Positions 41,774 through 50,533 of a stretch of DNA of 64,000 nucleotides are shown here, one piece after another (the stretch's first letter is position 1; each line of letters begins with the position of its first letter). The position numbers and the translations under genes were made by a program. The stretch lies in contig CAYZZW010000009.1 in the NCBI GenBank assembly GCA_964482955.1, forward strand, positions 1-64,000, given 5' to 3'. A model generated the notes under the pieces. That model saw only the letters and a list, made by a program, of their open reading frames with translations. It was not told where the DNA came from and did not search any database. Source of the stretch: JAPLSN01 sp964482955 (GTDB lineage: Bacteria > Spirochaetota > Spirochaetia > Treponematales > UBA12059).

Positions 41774-43006
41774 ATGTTGTTCCTGAAGTTGTTCGTCAGG
41801 CGGATCGTCGGGATCTTCCGCTGGCTGTTCGGCCGCGCGAAGGCCCGCAAGCTCCTCAAGGAGCTCAAGAAGGTCGACGTCGGCGCGTACGTGAGCCGCA
41901 TCGTGTCCGACGCCGTCCTCATGAATCAAGTGCCGTCCCCGTCCGAGAACGAGAAGTTCCGCATGGACTTCGTCCAGCGGCGCCTTTCCGAGTTCGGCGT
42001 CTCGAACATCGAGGTCGACAAGTACGGCAACGTGGCGGCGCTGTTTCCCGCATTCGGCGCGATGGGCGACTTCGTCCTCCTCGTGGCCGAGGTCGGCGAC
42101 GGCGATTACACGCCGCTCGGCTCCTCGGTGCGCCTCACCGAGGACCGCGCTTACGGGAGCGGCTTAGGCGAACGGAGCCTCGGCGCGGCGGCCTTGCTCG
42201 TGCTGGCCGAGTTCGCCCAGGCTACGGGTTTCCATTTCGAAAAGAACCTGCTCGTCCTTTTCACGAAGTCGGGCAGCGTCGAAGAGTCTGAAAGCGGCTT
42301 TCGCGCCTTCCTCGACACGTGGGCCAAGCGCCTGTCGTGCGCCATCGTCGTGCGCGGCACCGGCCTCGGCACGCTCGAGACGCGCCAGGTCGGGTCCTGC
42401 CGAATGTCGGTGAGCGTGCGGACGCCCGAGTACGAGCTTATGGCGCCGGGTTCCGCGACATCCGCCGCGGCGGTGCTCGGCTCCATCGCCGCGCAGATAG
42501 GCAACATCGGGTGGGACGACAAGCATACCTGCCTCGTCAACATCGCCAGGCTCGAAGCTGGCTCGGGTTACGGCCACTGGACGAACGAAGGCTTCATGGA
42601 CATCGAGATCGTGTCTGAGGACGAGCGCATGCTCGAGACGATCAAGACCGTCGTCACGGGTACCATCGCCAAGGCCAGCTCCGTGCCAGGCGCAGAAGTC
42701 AAGAACACCGTACATTCGCGGCACTCGGTCGGGGACGCGACGCGCAACGCGCCTTTCGTCGACGCGCTCAAGACGGCGCTCCAGGCCGTGTCCGTAAAGC
42801 CGCAGGCGGGCATCATCTCGGAGCTCGTGGCGATGCTCAACGAACGCGGGGTGCCGGCGGCCGCCGTCGGCATGACGGTCGGCGGCCACGAAAAAACCGA
42901 GGACTACGTCGAGCTCGATCCCCTCGTCAAAGGCTTCAGGCAGCTCGTCCTCTTCGTGGACGCGTGCTCGACGCTGCACGGCCGCGCGGGGACGGAGGTG
43001 CCGTGA
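41774..43006 (+). CDS. Degenerate M20-family peptidase homologue
   Basis: A 410-residue protein with the M20 fold but altered metal ligands. The usual HxD motif reads AEVGDG (Glu106 and Gly108 in place of His and Asp), and the usual GxGDNSxG reads GLGERSLG (Glu133 for Asp). The following Glu pair is kept in GSVEESE. A hydrophobic/basic N-terminal helix (residues 1-25) suggests membrane association. An AATAAT box is 6 nt before the ATG, with no Shine-Dalgarno. The stop overlaps the ATG of the glycosyltransferase (TGATG), so the two products are made together. Probably not an ordinary peptidase; a binding or repurposed role is likely. Confidence 0.8.
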   Translation: MLFLKLFVRRIVGIFRWLFGRAKARKLLKELKKVDVGAYVSRIVSDAVLMNQVPSPSENEKFRMDFVQRRLSEFGVSNIEVDKYGNVAALFPAFGAMGDFVLLVAEVGDGDYTPLGSSVRLTEDRAYGSGLGERSLGAAALLVLAEFAQATGFHFEKNLLVLFTKSGSVEESESGFRAFLDTWAKRLSCAIVVRGTGLGTLETRQVGSCRMSVSVRTPEYELMAPGSATSAAAVLGSIAAQIGNIGWDDKHTCLVNIARLEAGSGYGHWTNEGFMDIEIVSEDERMLETIKTVVTGTIAKASSVPGAEVKNTVHSRHSVGDATRNAPFVDALKTALQAVSVKPQAGIISELVAMLNERGVPAAAVGMTVGGHEKTEDYVELDPLVKGFRQLVLFVDACSTLHGRAGTEVP

Positions 43007-44025
43007 TGGAAGGGATCCTGGCCAGGACCTGGCACAACAGCGCGTTCGCCGACAAGAAAAAGCTCGTCGAGCTCAAGGAACGCAAAGGCGTCTCCATCTC
43101 GCTCGCCTTTCCGACGCTCAACGAAGAGGCGACCATCGCCAAGGAAATCCTCGTCATCAAGACCGAGCTCATGGACCGATTCCCGCTGGTCGACGAGATC
43201 GTCGTCATCGATTCCGGCTCGACCGACCGCACCCGCGAGATCGCCGCGAAATACGGCGCCACCGTGTTCGTGTCGTCGGAAATCCTGCCCGCGTACGGCA
43301 CCTACCGCGGCAAGGGCGAAAACCTGTGGAAGAGCCTCTACGCGCTGCGCGGCGACATCGTCGTGTGGATCGACGCGGACATCGCGAACATCGGGCCGCG
43401 CTTTTTTTACGGTCTCGTCGGGCCCCTGCTCGAGAACGACGACATCGGCTATGTGAAGGCGTTTTACAAGCGCCCGATCAGGTCGCCCACCGGGCTCAAC
43501 CCGAGCGGCGGCGGCCGCGTCACCGAGATCCTCGTCCGCCCGCTCTTTTCCCTCTTTTACCCGGAGCTGGCCGCGCTCGTGCAGCCCCTGTCCGGCGAAT
43601 ACGCGGGGCGGCGCTCGATACTCGAAAAGCTGCCGTTCTCGGTCGGCTACGGCGTCGAGATCGGGCACCTCATCGACATACGCCACATGTTCGGCTCCGA
43701 CATCATCGCGCAGGTGGACATGGACGAGCGCATCCACCGGAACCAGTCCATCGAGGCGCTGAGCCGAATGGCCTACGGCATCATGGCCACCTTCCTCGAT
43801 CGCGCCGCCAAGTACGGCGAGCTCGACGTCCGCGCGGCGCTTGGCGCGGCGCATATCGCGCTCGCGGACGACGGCACGGGCTACAAACCGGTTGTTACGG
43901 AGATCTCCACCACTGAGCGGCCTCCCATCGAGACGATACCCGAGTACGCGGCGAAGTTCCGCGCCGTCGCGCCCGCCGCGTCGCCGCCTCCGGTATCCGA
44001 GCCTCCGCCATCACCGGAAACCTGA
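43006..44025 (+). CDS. gpgS: Glucosyl-3-phosphoglycerate synthase-like glycosyltransferase (GT81)
   Basis: A 339-residue GT-A glycosyltransferase. Motifs: SLAFPTLNEEATI, DEIVVIDSGSTDRT, YRGKGENLWKSL, the metal-binding WIDADIANI and the acceptor-side QPLSGEYAGRRSILEKLPFSVGYG, all as in GpgS/MpgS-like enzymes that transfer glucose from an NDP-sugar to 3-phosphoglycerate. The product, after dephosphorylation, is the compatible solute glucosylglycerate. A Pro/Ser-rich tail follows residue 315. GGAGG precedes the TGATG overlap with the M20-like gene. The neighbouring HAD, GT4 and GH13 genes support a solute pathway. Confidence 0.82.
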   Translation: MEGILARTWHNSAFADKKKLVELKERKGVSISLAFPTLNEEATIAKEILVIKTELMDRFPLVDEIVVIDSGSTDRTREIAAKYGATVFVSSEILPAYGTYRGKGENLWKSLYALRGDIVVWIDADIANIGPRFFYGLVGPLLENDDIGYVKAFYKRPIRSPTGLNPSGGGRVTEILVRPLFSLFYPELAALVQPLSGEYAGRRSILEKLPFSVGYGVEIGHLIDIRHMFGSDIIAQVDMDERIHRNQSIEALSRMAYGIMATFLDRAAKYGELDVRAALGAAHIALADDGTGYKPVVTEISTTERPPIETIPEYAAKFRAVAPAASPPPVSEPPPSPET

Positions 44026-44043
44026 CGGCCGCGCGCGCTCCGG

Positions 44044-44967
44044 TCAGTGACCGATGAATCGACGCAAGTCCGTAAGTGACGCGATTATGAGATCGGGCAA
44101 TGCGCCCTGTGAATCGCGGCCGCACGTGTCTCCTGTCGCGGCGTCCCCGGGACGGAACGACGCGGCGTCGCCGGCGAAGAGAGCGGTCATGAAGCCCGTA
44201 GCCCGCGCCGGCGCGACGTCGTTCTCGTACGAGTTCCCGATCATGAGCGTCTCCGCCGGCGGTATGCCTCGCGTAGCCAGCGCGGCCGCGGCGCGCTCGT
44301 ACAAGGCGGTGCCCGGTTTCGCTTCGCCGCAATCGAACGAGAAGAACGACAGGCCGGGATCGACCGCGCGCCCGAACATCCGTCCGAAGAGAGCCTCGAG
44401 GAGGATCGGCGTCAGGAATTGCGCGTTCGACACGAGCCCGACCGGCGTCCCGCTGCGCGCCAGGACTCCGAGCAAGCGGCGGGCGCCCGGCATGGGCGCG
44501 CAGGGATTGACGAACGCCTCGGCGAGCACCGCGACGCGGCGCGCGACCGGGCCGGGTTCGGTCCCGAGTACCGCCGCGACGACGTTCTCGATGTCGATCT
44601 CGGGGGTCGGGTTGGTCTGGAGGAGGACGGCGCGCTCGGCTTTGATTCGGTCCGCGATACGCGCCGCGAAGGAAAAGGCGCTCTCCGGCGTTCCGAGATC
44701 GGCCAACGCGCGTTCGAGCCGCCGTCCGGCTTTGGCGAAGCCCACATCGCTTGAGCCCGACAGTCCGGGTTCGGAACCCGCGGCGCTCGACACGAGGGTG
44801 CCGTACACGTCGAAGAGGAAGGCGCGCGGCGCGCGGGGCGGGGCGGCGCCGAGCGGCGGCGCGAGCGTCGCCGGAATGTCCGGCGCGGCGACGCGAACCG
44901 AGCGCGGTGATAAGGAACGAAAGAGGCGGACGAGCGAGGCCCGTTCGCGCGGATCGAGCGAGGTCAT
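44044..44967 (-). CDS. HAD-superfamily phosphatase of the solute locus
   Basis: A 307-residue HAD hydrolase. An N-terminal segment of about 50 residues precedes motif I FLFDVYGTLV; a Ser/Asn motif II is in GLVSNAQFL, the Lys in CGEAKPGTALYERA and motif IV is IGNSYENDVAPARATG. The group is REG-2/haloacid-dehalogenase-like. By position next to glycosyltransferases it could remove the phosphate from a glycosyl-3-phosphoglycerate, but this is inference. Its ATG at 44967 overlaps the upstream GT4 stop (ATGA), and its end faces gpgS with an 18-bp gap. Confidence 0.82.
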   Translation of the reverse strand: MTSLDPRERASLVRLFRSLSPRSVRVAAPDIPATLAPPLGAAPPRAPRAFLFDVYGTLVSSAAGSEPGLSGSSDVGFAKAGRRLERALADLGTPESAFSFAARIADRIKAERAVLLQTNPTPEIDIENVVAAVLGTEPGPVARRVAVLAEAFVNPCAPMPGARRLLGVLARSGTPVGLVSNAQFLTPILLEALFGRMFGRAVDPGLSFFSFDCGEAKPGTALYERAAAALATRGIPPAETLMIGNSYENDVAPARATGFMTALFAGDAASFRPGDAATGDTCGRDSQGALPDLIIASLTDLRRFIGH

Positions 44968-46412
44968 GTCGCCGACAAAAAACACGATTCGGGCTCGAGG
45001 CAAGCCGCCACGAGTTTCTTCCGGTCGATGACGCCGGCCGCGCCGCCTGCGGCCGCGCTCCGATACGCGGCGAGAAGGGCGTCCGCGCAGACTTCTGGCG
45101 AATAGGCCGCAAGGATCGCCTTTCGCAGCGCCGCGAGTTCAGCCGGATCGGGCGCCGTCTCGAACACGCCCTCCAGGAACGGGTTGAGGCGCGCGAAGGC
45201 GGCGCGAAGCCCTGCGTCCCCGCCGAGCGCTTTGACTACTGAGGCTTGCGACGCGCGGTCGAGCGCGCCGAAATCCAAGGAGCCTTCGGCGAAACGCCGT
45301 TCGATCCGCCCGAGCGCCTCCTCCAGTTCGTCCGCTTCGCCGGGCGCGAACGCCGCCGCGTAGGCCGACCGGAGCTCCGACGCGAAGCGACGGGCGGCGT
45401 CGCGCAACGCGTTCCGGTCGACGCCGCCGGCGGGGACCGCGAGCGCGCGGTAGAGCCCCGGCACGCGCACGCCGCGGGCCGCGAAGTCCGCCTCGATGTG
45501 GGGCAGGGCGCGGCCGACGACCGGGACGCCGCGGACGATCGGGTCGACGAAGGCGTAGCCGAAGCCTTCTTTTACGGACGTGGTGACGGCGCGGAACGAG
45601 GCGGCGTAGACGCGGTCGAGCGCTTCGGACAGCCCGACTTCGAAACGGACGGGCAGACGCTCGCCCGCGGCCAACGCGCGCCACGCGTCGTACGGTCCGC
45701 GGTCGACGGCGCTCGTCGGCGGCAGCGTGAGCGCGAGTTCCGCCCCGGCGGGCAGGAAGCGCGAAAGGAGCAGGGCTTCCCCGAGGTTCTTCCGCCTGAT
45801 CGCGCGCACCGGGTAGACGGCGAGGGTCCGGCCGCCGGCCAGCTCGCGCGCGGCGCCCGAGCGCGCCTCGAAGAGGCCCGGGTCCGACACGGGATTCGGG
45901 ACGACGTGGACGCGGCCGGGCGCGAGCCCGGAGGAGACGAGGCGGTCGCGGTCGCGATTGTTGATGACGGCGTAGTCGCAGCGGGCGGGATACTCGGCTT
46001 CCGCGTCGAAGACGTCTGGCCGGAAATCTTCGGCCAGGTCGTGCACGTGGACGAGCAGCCGCATGCCGCGCGCGACGAGGAGTCCGAGGGCGCCCGCGAG
46101 CGAGCGGTTCTTCAGGATGGTGGCGTTGTGCGCGTGGAGGAGGTCGCAGCCGGAGGGAAAGGCGTCGCGCAGGGCGGAGGCGATGCGGTCGGCGAGGAGC
46201 CGCGGGTCTGACCGGGCGGAGCCGGGGCGCAGGGCGTCGTAGTCGAGTTCCGGCACGACGAAGACCGGCGCGGCTACGGGGCCGTCGGGCGCGGTCCCCG
46301 ACAGGATGGCCGCGCGGCAGTCCGCGCGGTCGCGGAGGAGCTCCGCTTCTTTGCGGATGACGGAGGCGACGCCGCCCGGGCGCAGGTGGTAGTGGAGGAT
46401 TGCGATGTTCAT
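44964..46412 (-). CDS. GT4-family glycosyltransferase
   Basis: A 482-residue GT-B enzyme: the N-terminal MNIAILHYHLRPGGVASVI loop, HAHNATILKNRSL and VHVHDLAEDFRPD in the acceptor half, VYPVRAIRRKNLGEALLL linking into the donor half, and VKEGFGYAFVDPIVRGVPVV as the donor-site EX7E-type motif. A helical C-terminal tail of about 120 residues is extra. The acceptor is unknown; mannose or glucose transfer to glucosylglycerate or a lipid are both possible. The start at 46412 is preferred over 46421 because TAAGAT (46425-46420) lies 7 nt upstream. Operon with the HAD gene, divergent from the GH13 gene. Confidence 0.82.
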   Translation of the reverse strand: MNIAILHYHLRPGGVASVIRKEAELLRDRADCRAAILSGTAPDGPVAAPVFVVPELDYDALRPGSARSDPRLLADRIASALRDAFPSGCDLLHAHNATILKNRSLAGALGLLVARGMRLLVHVHDLAEDFRPDVFDAEAEYPARCDYAVINNRDRDRLVSSGLAPGRVHVVPNPVSDPGLFEARSGAARELAGGRTLAVYPVRAIRRKNLGEALLLSRFLPAGAELALTLPPTSAVDRGPYDAWRALAAGERLPVRFEVGLSEALDRVYAASFRAVTTSVKEGFGYAFVDPIVRGVPVVGRALPHIEADFAARGVRVPGLYRALAVPAGGVDRNALRDAARRFASELRSAYAAAFAPGEADELEEALGRIERRFAEGSLDFGALDRASQASVVKALGGDAGLRAAFARLNPFLEGVFETAPDPAELAALRKAILAAYSPEVCADALLAAYRSAAAGGAAGVIDRKKLVAACLEPESCFLSAT

Positions 46413-46498
46413 TTTTCCCATCTTACCGGAAAAGCGCGCCGATCACAAACTCCCGCGCGGTGCGGCACGATTTCGCTTCATCCGCTAGAGTTGAGATC

Positions 46499-48331
46499 AT
46501 GGATGACGAGGCGATCATGACCCGGCTCCGGACTCATCTCGAGGCGCTGTATCCTGGCCGGGGGGCGGCGCTCGCGGACCGCGTCCGTTCGCTCGTGTCG
46601 GCGGCCTTTCCGGGACGCGAAGCGGGCGCGACCTTGGGCGCGGTATCGGACGCGACCTTGGGCGCGGTATCGCGCGAAGCGGGGAGCGCGACGCCCGACG
46701 AACGGGACGCCCTGCTCATCGCCTACGCGGACATGCTGCGCCGCCCCGGCGAACGGCCGCTCGAAACCCTGGCCGGGTTTTGCGAGCGGCGCCTACGCGG
46801 CGCGTTCGACCGCGTCCACATCCTCCCGTTCTATCCCTCGTCGTCGGACGAAGGTTTTTCCGTGATGGATTACCGCGCCGTCGATCCCGCGTTCGGCACC
46901 TGGGACGACGTGGCCCGCGTCGGGCGGAGTTTCTCGCCTACCTTCGACCTCGTCCTCAACCACGCGAGCGTCCGGGGCGCCTGGTTCCGTTCCTTCCTCG
47001 CGGGCGAACGCCCGTACGACCGGTTCTTCGCCGCGCGGCCACCCGGCTACGACGCGTCGCGCGTGTTCCGGCCGCGCACGCACCCGCTTTTCACGCCCTT
47101 CGTCCGAGCCGACGGCTCCACGGTCCTCGTGTGGACGACTTTCAGCGCCGACCAGGCCGATCTCGACTACGCGGAGCCCGACGTGTTCCTCGCGATGGCG
47201 GACACGCTCCTCTGCTACCTCGCGAAGGGCGCGCGCATGCTCAGGCTCGACGCGGTGGCCTACGCCTGGAAGGACGACGGCACGGACTGCGTCGACCGGC
47301 CCGGCGCGCACCTCCTCGTGAAGGCGTTGCGCGACATCGTCGAGCTGTCGCGGACGGGCGCCCTCGTCCTGACGGAAACCAACCTGCCGGCCGCGGCGAA
47401 CCTGTCGTATTTCGGCGACGGGGACGAAGCCCAGCTCGTCTACGACTTTCCGCTCCCGCCCCTCGTCCTCCACGCCTTCGTCTCGGGAAACGCGCGGCCG
47501 CTCGCCGCGTACGTCGCGGGAACGCCCGCCGCGGCCGCGGATCGGTGCTTCCTCAACTTCCTTTCGAGCCACGACGGCATCGGCGTCACGCCGGCGCGCG
47601 GGCTTCTTTCCGACGCGGAACTCGGGCGCCTCGCGGACACGGTCATCGCCCGCGGCGGCCTCGTCTCTATGCGCGCGACCCCGGACGGCCCGGTACCTTA
47701 CGAGCTCAACGTCACCTGGCGCGACGCGGTGACGGACCCGGCGGACGCCGACCAGGCGCGCGCGACGCTTTCAAGCCATGCGATCATGCTGTCGCTTTCG
47801 GGCGTGCCCGCGCTGTACTTCCATGGCCTCGTCGGGTCGCGCGGCTGGGTGGCCGGACCGGATGTGACGGGATCGAAGCGTTCCATCAACCGGGAGCGCC
47901 TGGACGCCGACGCCCTCGAGGCGGAACTCGACGACGCCGGCACGGAGCGGAGCCGCGTCTTCAAGGGGATGCTGGCGATGCTGACCCGACGCGCCGAGCG
48001 GGAGGCCTTCGCGCCCGCTTCGCCCCAACGCGTCCTGTCGCCCGACGGGCGCGGCGCCTTCATCGGCGACAGTCGTTCCGTAGCGGACGGCCCCCTGTTC
48101 GGGACGCTCCGTGGATCGGGCGGCCGAGCGACGCTCGCGCTCGCGAACGTGTCGGCCGCGGAGGCCCGCTGCGCCCTGCCCGACGGCTTCCGGCCGTCCG
48201 GCGAGCCTTTCGATCCGGCGGGCGACGGGCGTGCCGACCGAACGCGGTTGGATGGATCGATCGTTATCCTGCCGCCTCGAAGCGCCGCGTGGATCGACGG
48301 CGTCCATGAAGGAGGAAACCCGTGTACCTGA
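46499..48331 (+). CDS. GH13 subfamily 18 sugar phosphorylase (sucrose or glucosylglycerate type)
   Basis: A 610-residue TIM-barrel glycoside phosphorylase. Nucleophile Asp251 in MLRLDAVAYAWK, acid/base Glu293 in VLTETNLPAA and transition-state Asp359 in LSSHDGIG. HILPFYPSSSDEGFSVMDY and the overall length fit GH13_18, which holds sucrose phosphorylase and glucosylglycerate phosphorylase. The solute locus around it favours glucosylglycerate as substrate. A 24-bp in-frame tandem duplication near residues 43-58 (ATLGAVSDATLGAVS) is an odd local change. TAGAGT lies 7 nt before the ATG, no Shine-Dalgarno. It overlaps the next gene by 10 bp. Confidence 0.85.
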   Translation: MDDEAIMTRLRTHLEALYPGRGAALADRVRSLVSAAFPGREAGATLGAVSDATLGAVSREAGSATPDERDALLIAYADMLRRPGERPLETLAGFCERRLRGAFDRVHILPFYPSSSDEGFSVMDYRAVDPAFGTWDDVARVGRSFSPTFDLVLNHASVRGAWFRSFLAGERPYDRFFAARPPGYDASRVFRPRTHPLFTPFVRADGSTVLVWTTFSADQADLDYAEPDVFLAMADTLLCYLAKGARMLRLDAVAYAWKDDGTDCVDRPGAHLLVKALRDIVELSRTGALVLTETNLPAAANLSYFGDGDEAQLVYDFPLPPLVLHAFVSGNARPLAAYVAGTPAAAADRCFLNFLSSHDGIGVTPARGLLSDAELGRLADTVIARGGLVSMRATPDGPVPYELNVTWRDAVTDPADADQARATLSSHAIMLSLSGVPALYFHGLVGSRGWVAGPDVTGSKRSINRERLDADALEAELDDAGTERSRVFKGMLAMLTRRAEREAFAPASPQRVLSPDGRGAFIGDSRSVADGPLFGTLRGSGGRATLALANVSAAEARCALPDGFRPSGEPFDPAGDGRADRTRLDGSIVILPPRSAAWIDGVHEGGNPCT

Positions 48332-49602
48332 CAAAGGCCCGCCCCATCCGCCGCGTCGGCTTCGTGTCCACGCGCTTTTCCGGCATCGACGGCGTGTCGC
48401 TCGAAACCGCGAAGTGGGCGACCGTGCTCGAGCGCATGGGCTACGAGTGCCGCTACTTGTGCGGACAGTCCGACCGGCCCGCGGAGGTTGCGAAAGTCGT
48501 GCCCGAAGCCTGGTTCGCGCACCCGGAAGTGGCCGCCCTGCAGGAGCGCTGCTTCGGCGTGACCCAGCGCGACGAGTGGATCACGGGCGAGATCCACCGC
48601 CTCCGCCAGGCGCTCAAGAAGGAGCTTTACGCCTTCCTGCGCGATTTCGCGATCGACCTCGTGATAGCGGAGAACGCCCTGTCCATCCCCATGAACATCC
48701 CGCTCGGCCTCGCGCTCACCGAAGTCCTCGCGGAGACGGGCCTGCCGACCATCGGGCACCACCACGACTTTTCGTGGGAGCGCCAGCGCTTCGTCAAGTC
48801 GGGCGTGGACGACTACCTCGACATGGCCTTCCCGCCGCGCATCCACTCGATGAACCACGTCGTCATCAACAGCGAGGCGCGCCGCCAGCTCGGGCACCGC
48901 CGCGGCCTGTCGAGCATCATCATCCCGAACGTGCACGATTTCCACGCCGCGCCGCGTTCGCCCGACGCGTACAACGCGACGCTCAAGGCCGATCTCGGCC
49001 TCAAGGACGGCGACCTCCTCTTCCTCCAGCCGACGCGCGTCATCGCGCGGAAGGGCATCGAGCAGGCGATCGAGCTCGTGGGCCGCCTGCCGGAACGCCG
49101 CATCAAGCTGCTCGTGAGCCACCAGGAGCGGGACGAGGGCAGCGACTACCATCGGCGCATCGTCGAGTACGCGAAGTTCCTGGACGTCGACATCGTGGCC
49201 GGGTGGAACCGCCTCGGCATGGCGCGCGGGACGGCTCCGGACGGCGGCAAAATGTACGACCTCTGGGACGCGTACGCCGTCTGCGACTTCGTCACGTATC
49301 CCTCGCTCTTCGAGGGCTTCGGCAACGCCTTCCTCGAAGCCGTGTTCTGCCGCAAGCCGATCATGGTGAACCGCTACTCGATCTACGAGAGCGACATCGA
49401 GCCCATCGGGTTCCGCGCCGCCCTCATCGACAACTACGTCACCGACGAGTGCGTCCGCCACGTGCGCAGACTGCTCGACGACGAGGCGCTCCGCGCGGAG
49501 ACGGTCGCCCACAACTTCGAGCTCGGCAAGAAGTACTTCTCGTTCGAGCTGCTCGAGCAGCGCCTCAAGACGGTCATCATGAACTTCGGCGTCGTGGGGT
49601 GA
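48322..49602 (+). CDS. GT4-family glycosyltransferase (MggA-like candidate)
   Basis: A 426-residue GT-B enzyme with VGFVSTRFSGIDGVSLETAKWA at the N-terminus, IGHHHDFSWERQRF in the acceptor region, QPTRVIARKGIEQAIELVG and the donor-site YPSLFEGFGNAFLEAVFCRKP. The GIDGVSLE start is seen in the group that includes mannosylglucosyl-3-phosphoglycerate synthase, so extension of glucosyl-3-phosphoglycerate is a reasonable proposal. GTG start with GGAGG upstream; the first 10 bp overlap the GH13 gene, indicating coupled translation. Confidence 0.8.
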   Translation: MYLTKARPIRRVGFVSTRFSGIDGVSLETAKWATVLERMGYECRYLCGQSDRPAEVAKVVPEAWFAHPEVAALQERCFGVTQRDEWITGEIHRLRQALKKELYAFLRDFAIDLVIAENALSIPMNIPLGLALTEVLAETGLPTIGHHHDFSWERQRFVKSGVDDYLDMAFPPRIHSMNHVVINSEARRQLGHRRGLSSIIIPNVHDFHAAPRSPDAYNATLKADLGLKDGDLLFLQPTRVIARKGIEQAIELVGRLPERRIKLLVSHQERDEGSDYHRRIVEYAKFLDVDIVAGWNRLGMARGTAPDGGKMYDLWDAYAVCDFVTYPSLFEGFGNAFLEAVFCRKPIMVNRYSIYESDIEPIGFRAALIDNYVTDECVRHVRRLLDDEALRAETVAHNFELGKKYFSFELLEQRLKTVIMNFGVVG

Positions 49603-49688
49603 GGCCACGGGTTGATGAAACGGCCGCTTTCGGGCAAGCTTTCGGCCGTGCGCGGCGCGGGCAAACGGGCCGCGATGGAGCGTGGGGC

Positions 49689-50315
49689 ATGAAGCTGGTT
49701 TTCCTCGGACCTCCGGGAGCGGGCAAGGGCACCTTGGCGGCGGACGCGGCGGGCGATTTCGCGGCGCCGCACATCTCCACCGGCGAGATCTTCAGGCAGG
49801 CGGTCCGCGAGGGCACGCCGCTCGGGCTCAAGGTGCAGGCGATCCTGGCGGCGGGCGGGCTCGTGTCGGACGACCTGACCGTCGACCTCGTGCGCGAACG
49901 GCTTTCGAAGCCGGACGCGAAGGCGGGCTGGATTTTGGACGGCTTTCCGCGGACGATCCCGCAGGCCGAGGCGCTCGAGACGATCGATCCGCCGGCCCTG
50001 GTCGTCAACTTCGACGTGAGCGACGAGAAGATCGTGACGCGGCTCGCGGGGCGCCGGAGCTGCCCGAACTGCAAGAAAATCTACCATATAAAGAACATGC
50101 CTCCGAAGCGCGACGGGATCTGCGACGACTGCGGCAGCGCGCTCGTCACGCGGCCGGACGACGCCGAGGAGGCCGTCCGGAACCGCCTGGCGGCGTACCG
50201 CGCGCAGACGGCGCCGCTCATCGGGTACTACGCGGGGAAAAAGCGCCTGCTCACGATCGACGCCTCCGGCACGCCGGCCGAAGTCTACGCCGAATTCAAG
50301 AAAGCGCTGCGCTGA
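49689..50315 (+). CDS. adk: Adenylate kinase
   Basis: Interconverts ATP plus AMP and two ADP. 208 residues. P-loop LGPPGAGKGT, AMP-site ISTGEIFRQAV, GWILDGFPRTIPQAEAL, and a long-type LID with a zinc site of four cysteines, CPNCKKIYH and CDDCG. Long zinc-LID forms are common in Gram-positives and spirochaetes. Start at ATG 49689 with GGAG a short distance upstream. It follows the glycosyltransferase by 86 bp; a link to it is not obvious. Confidence 0.96.
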   Translation: MKLVFLGPPGAGKGTLAADAAGDFAAPHISTGEIFRQAVREGTPLGLKVQAILAAGGLVSDDLTVDLVRERLSKPDAKAGWILDGFPRTIPQAEALETIDPPALVVNFDVSDEKIVTRLAGRRSCPNCKKIYHIKNMPPKRDGICDDCGSALVTRPDDAEEAVRNRLAAYRAQTAPLIGYYAGKKRLLTIDASGTPAEVYAEFKKALR

Positions 50316-50361
50316 CAGGGCGTGCAAACCCGCCCCGCCTGAGCTACCATCTATGAAAAGA

Positions 50362-50490
50362 TTCGCCACGAAGGCACAGAGACACAGAGAGGGAAAGAAG
50401 GGCGAGGAATGTGGTGATTCCGGGGATTCTGCCTCCTAAACCGTTCACTACCTTCCTCGTTTCTTCTTCTTCCGCGCCTCCGTGGCAAAA
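50362..50490. repeat. Diverged CACGAAG-type element
   Basis: Left end TTCGCCACGAAGGCACAGAG, right end GCGCCTCCGTGGCAAAAC, which are imperfect inverted repeats of each other. The core found in other copies is absent, so this is a distant relative. Located between adk and the alpha-2-macroglobulin gene. Confidence 0.6.
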
Positions 50491-50533
50491 CCTCCTGTAA
50501 GTGACGCTGCGGTTGATTAGCAAAGGAGTCCAT

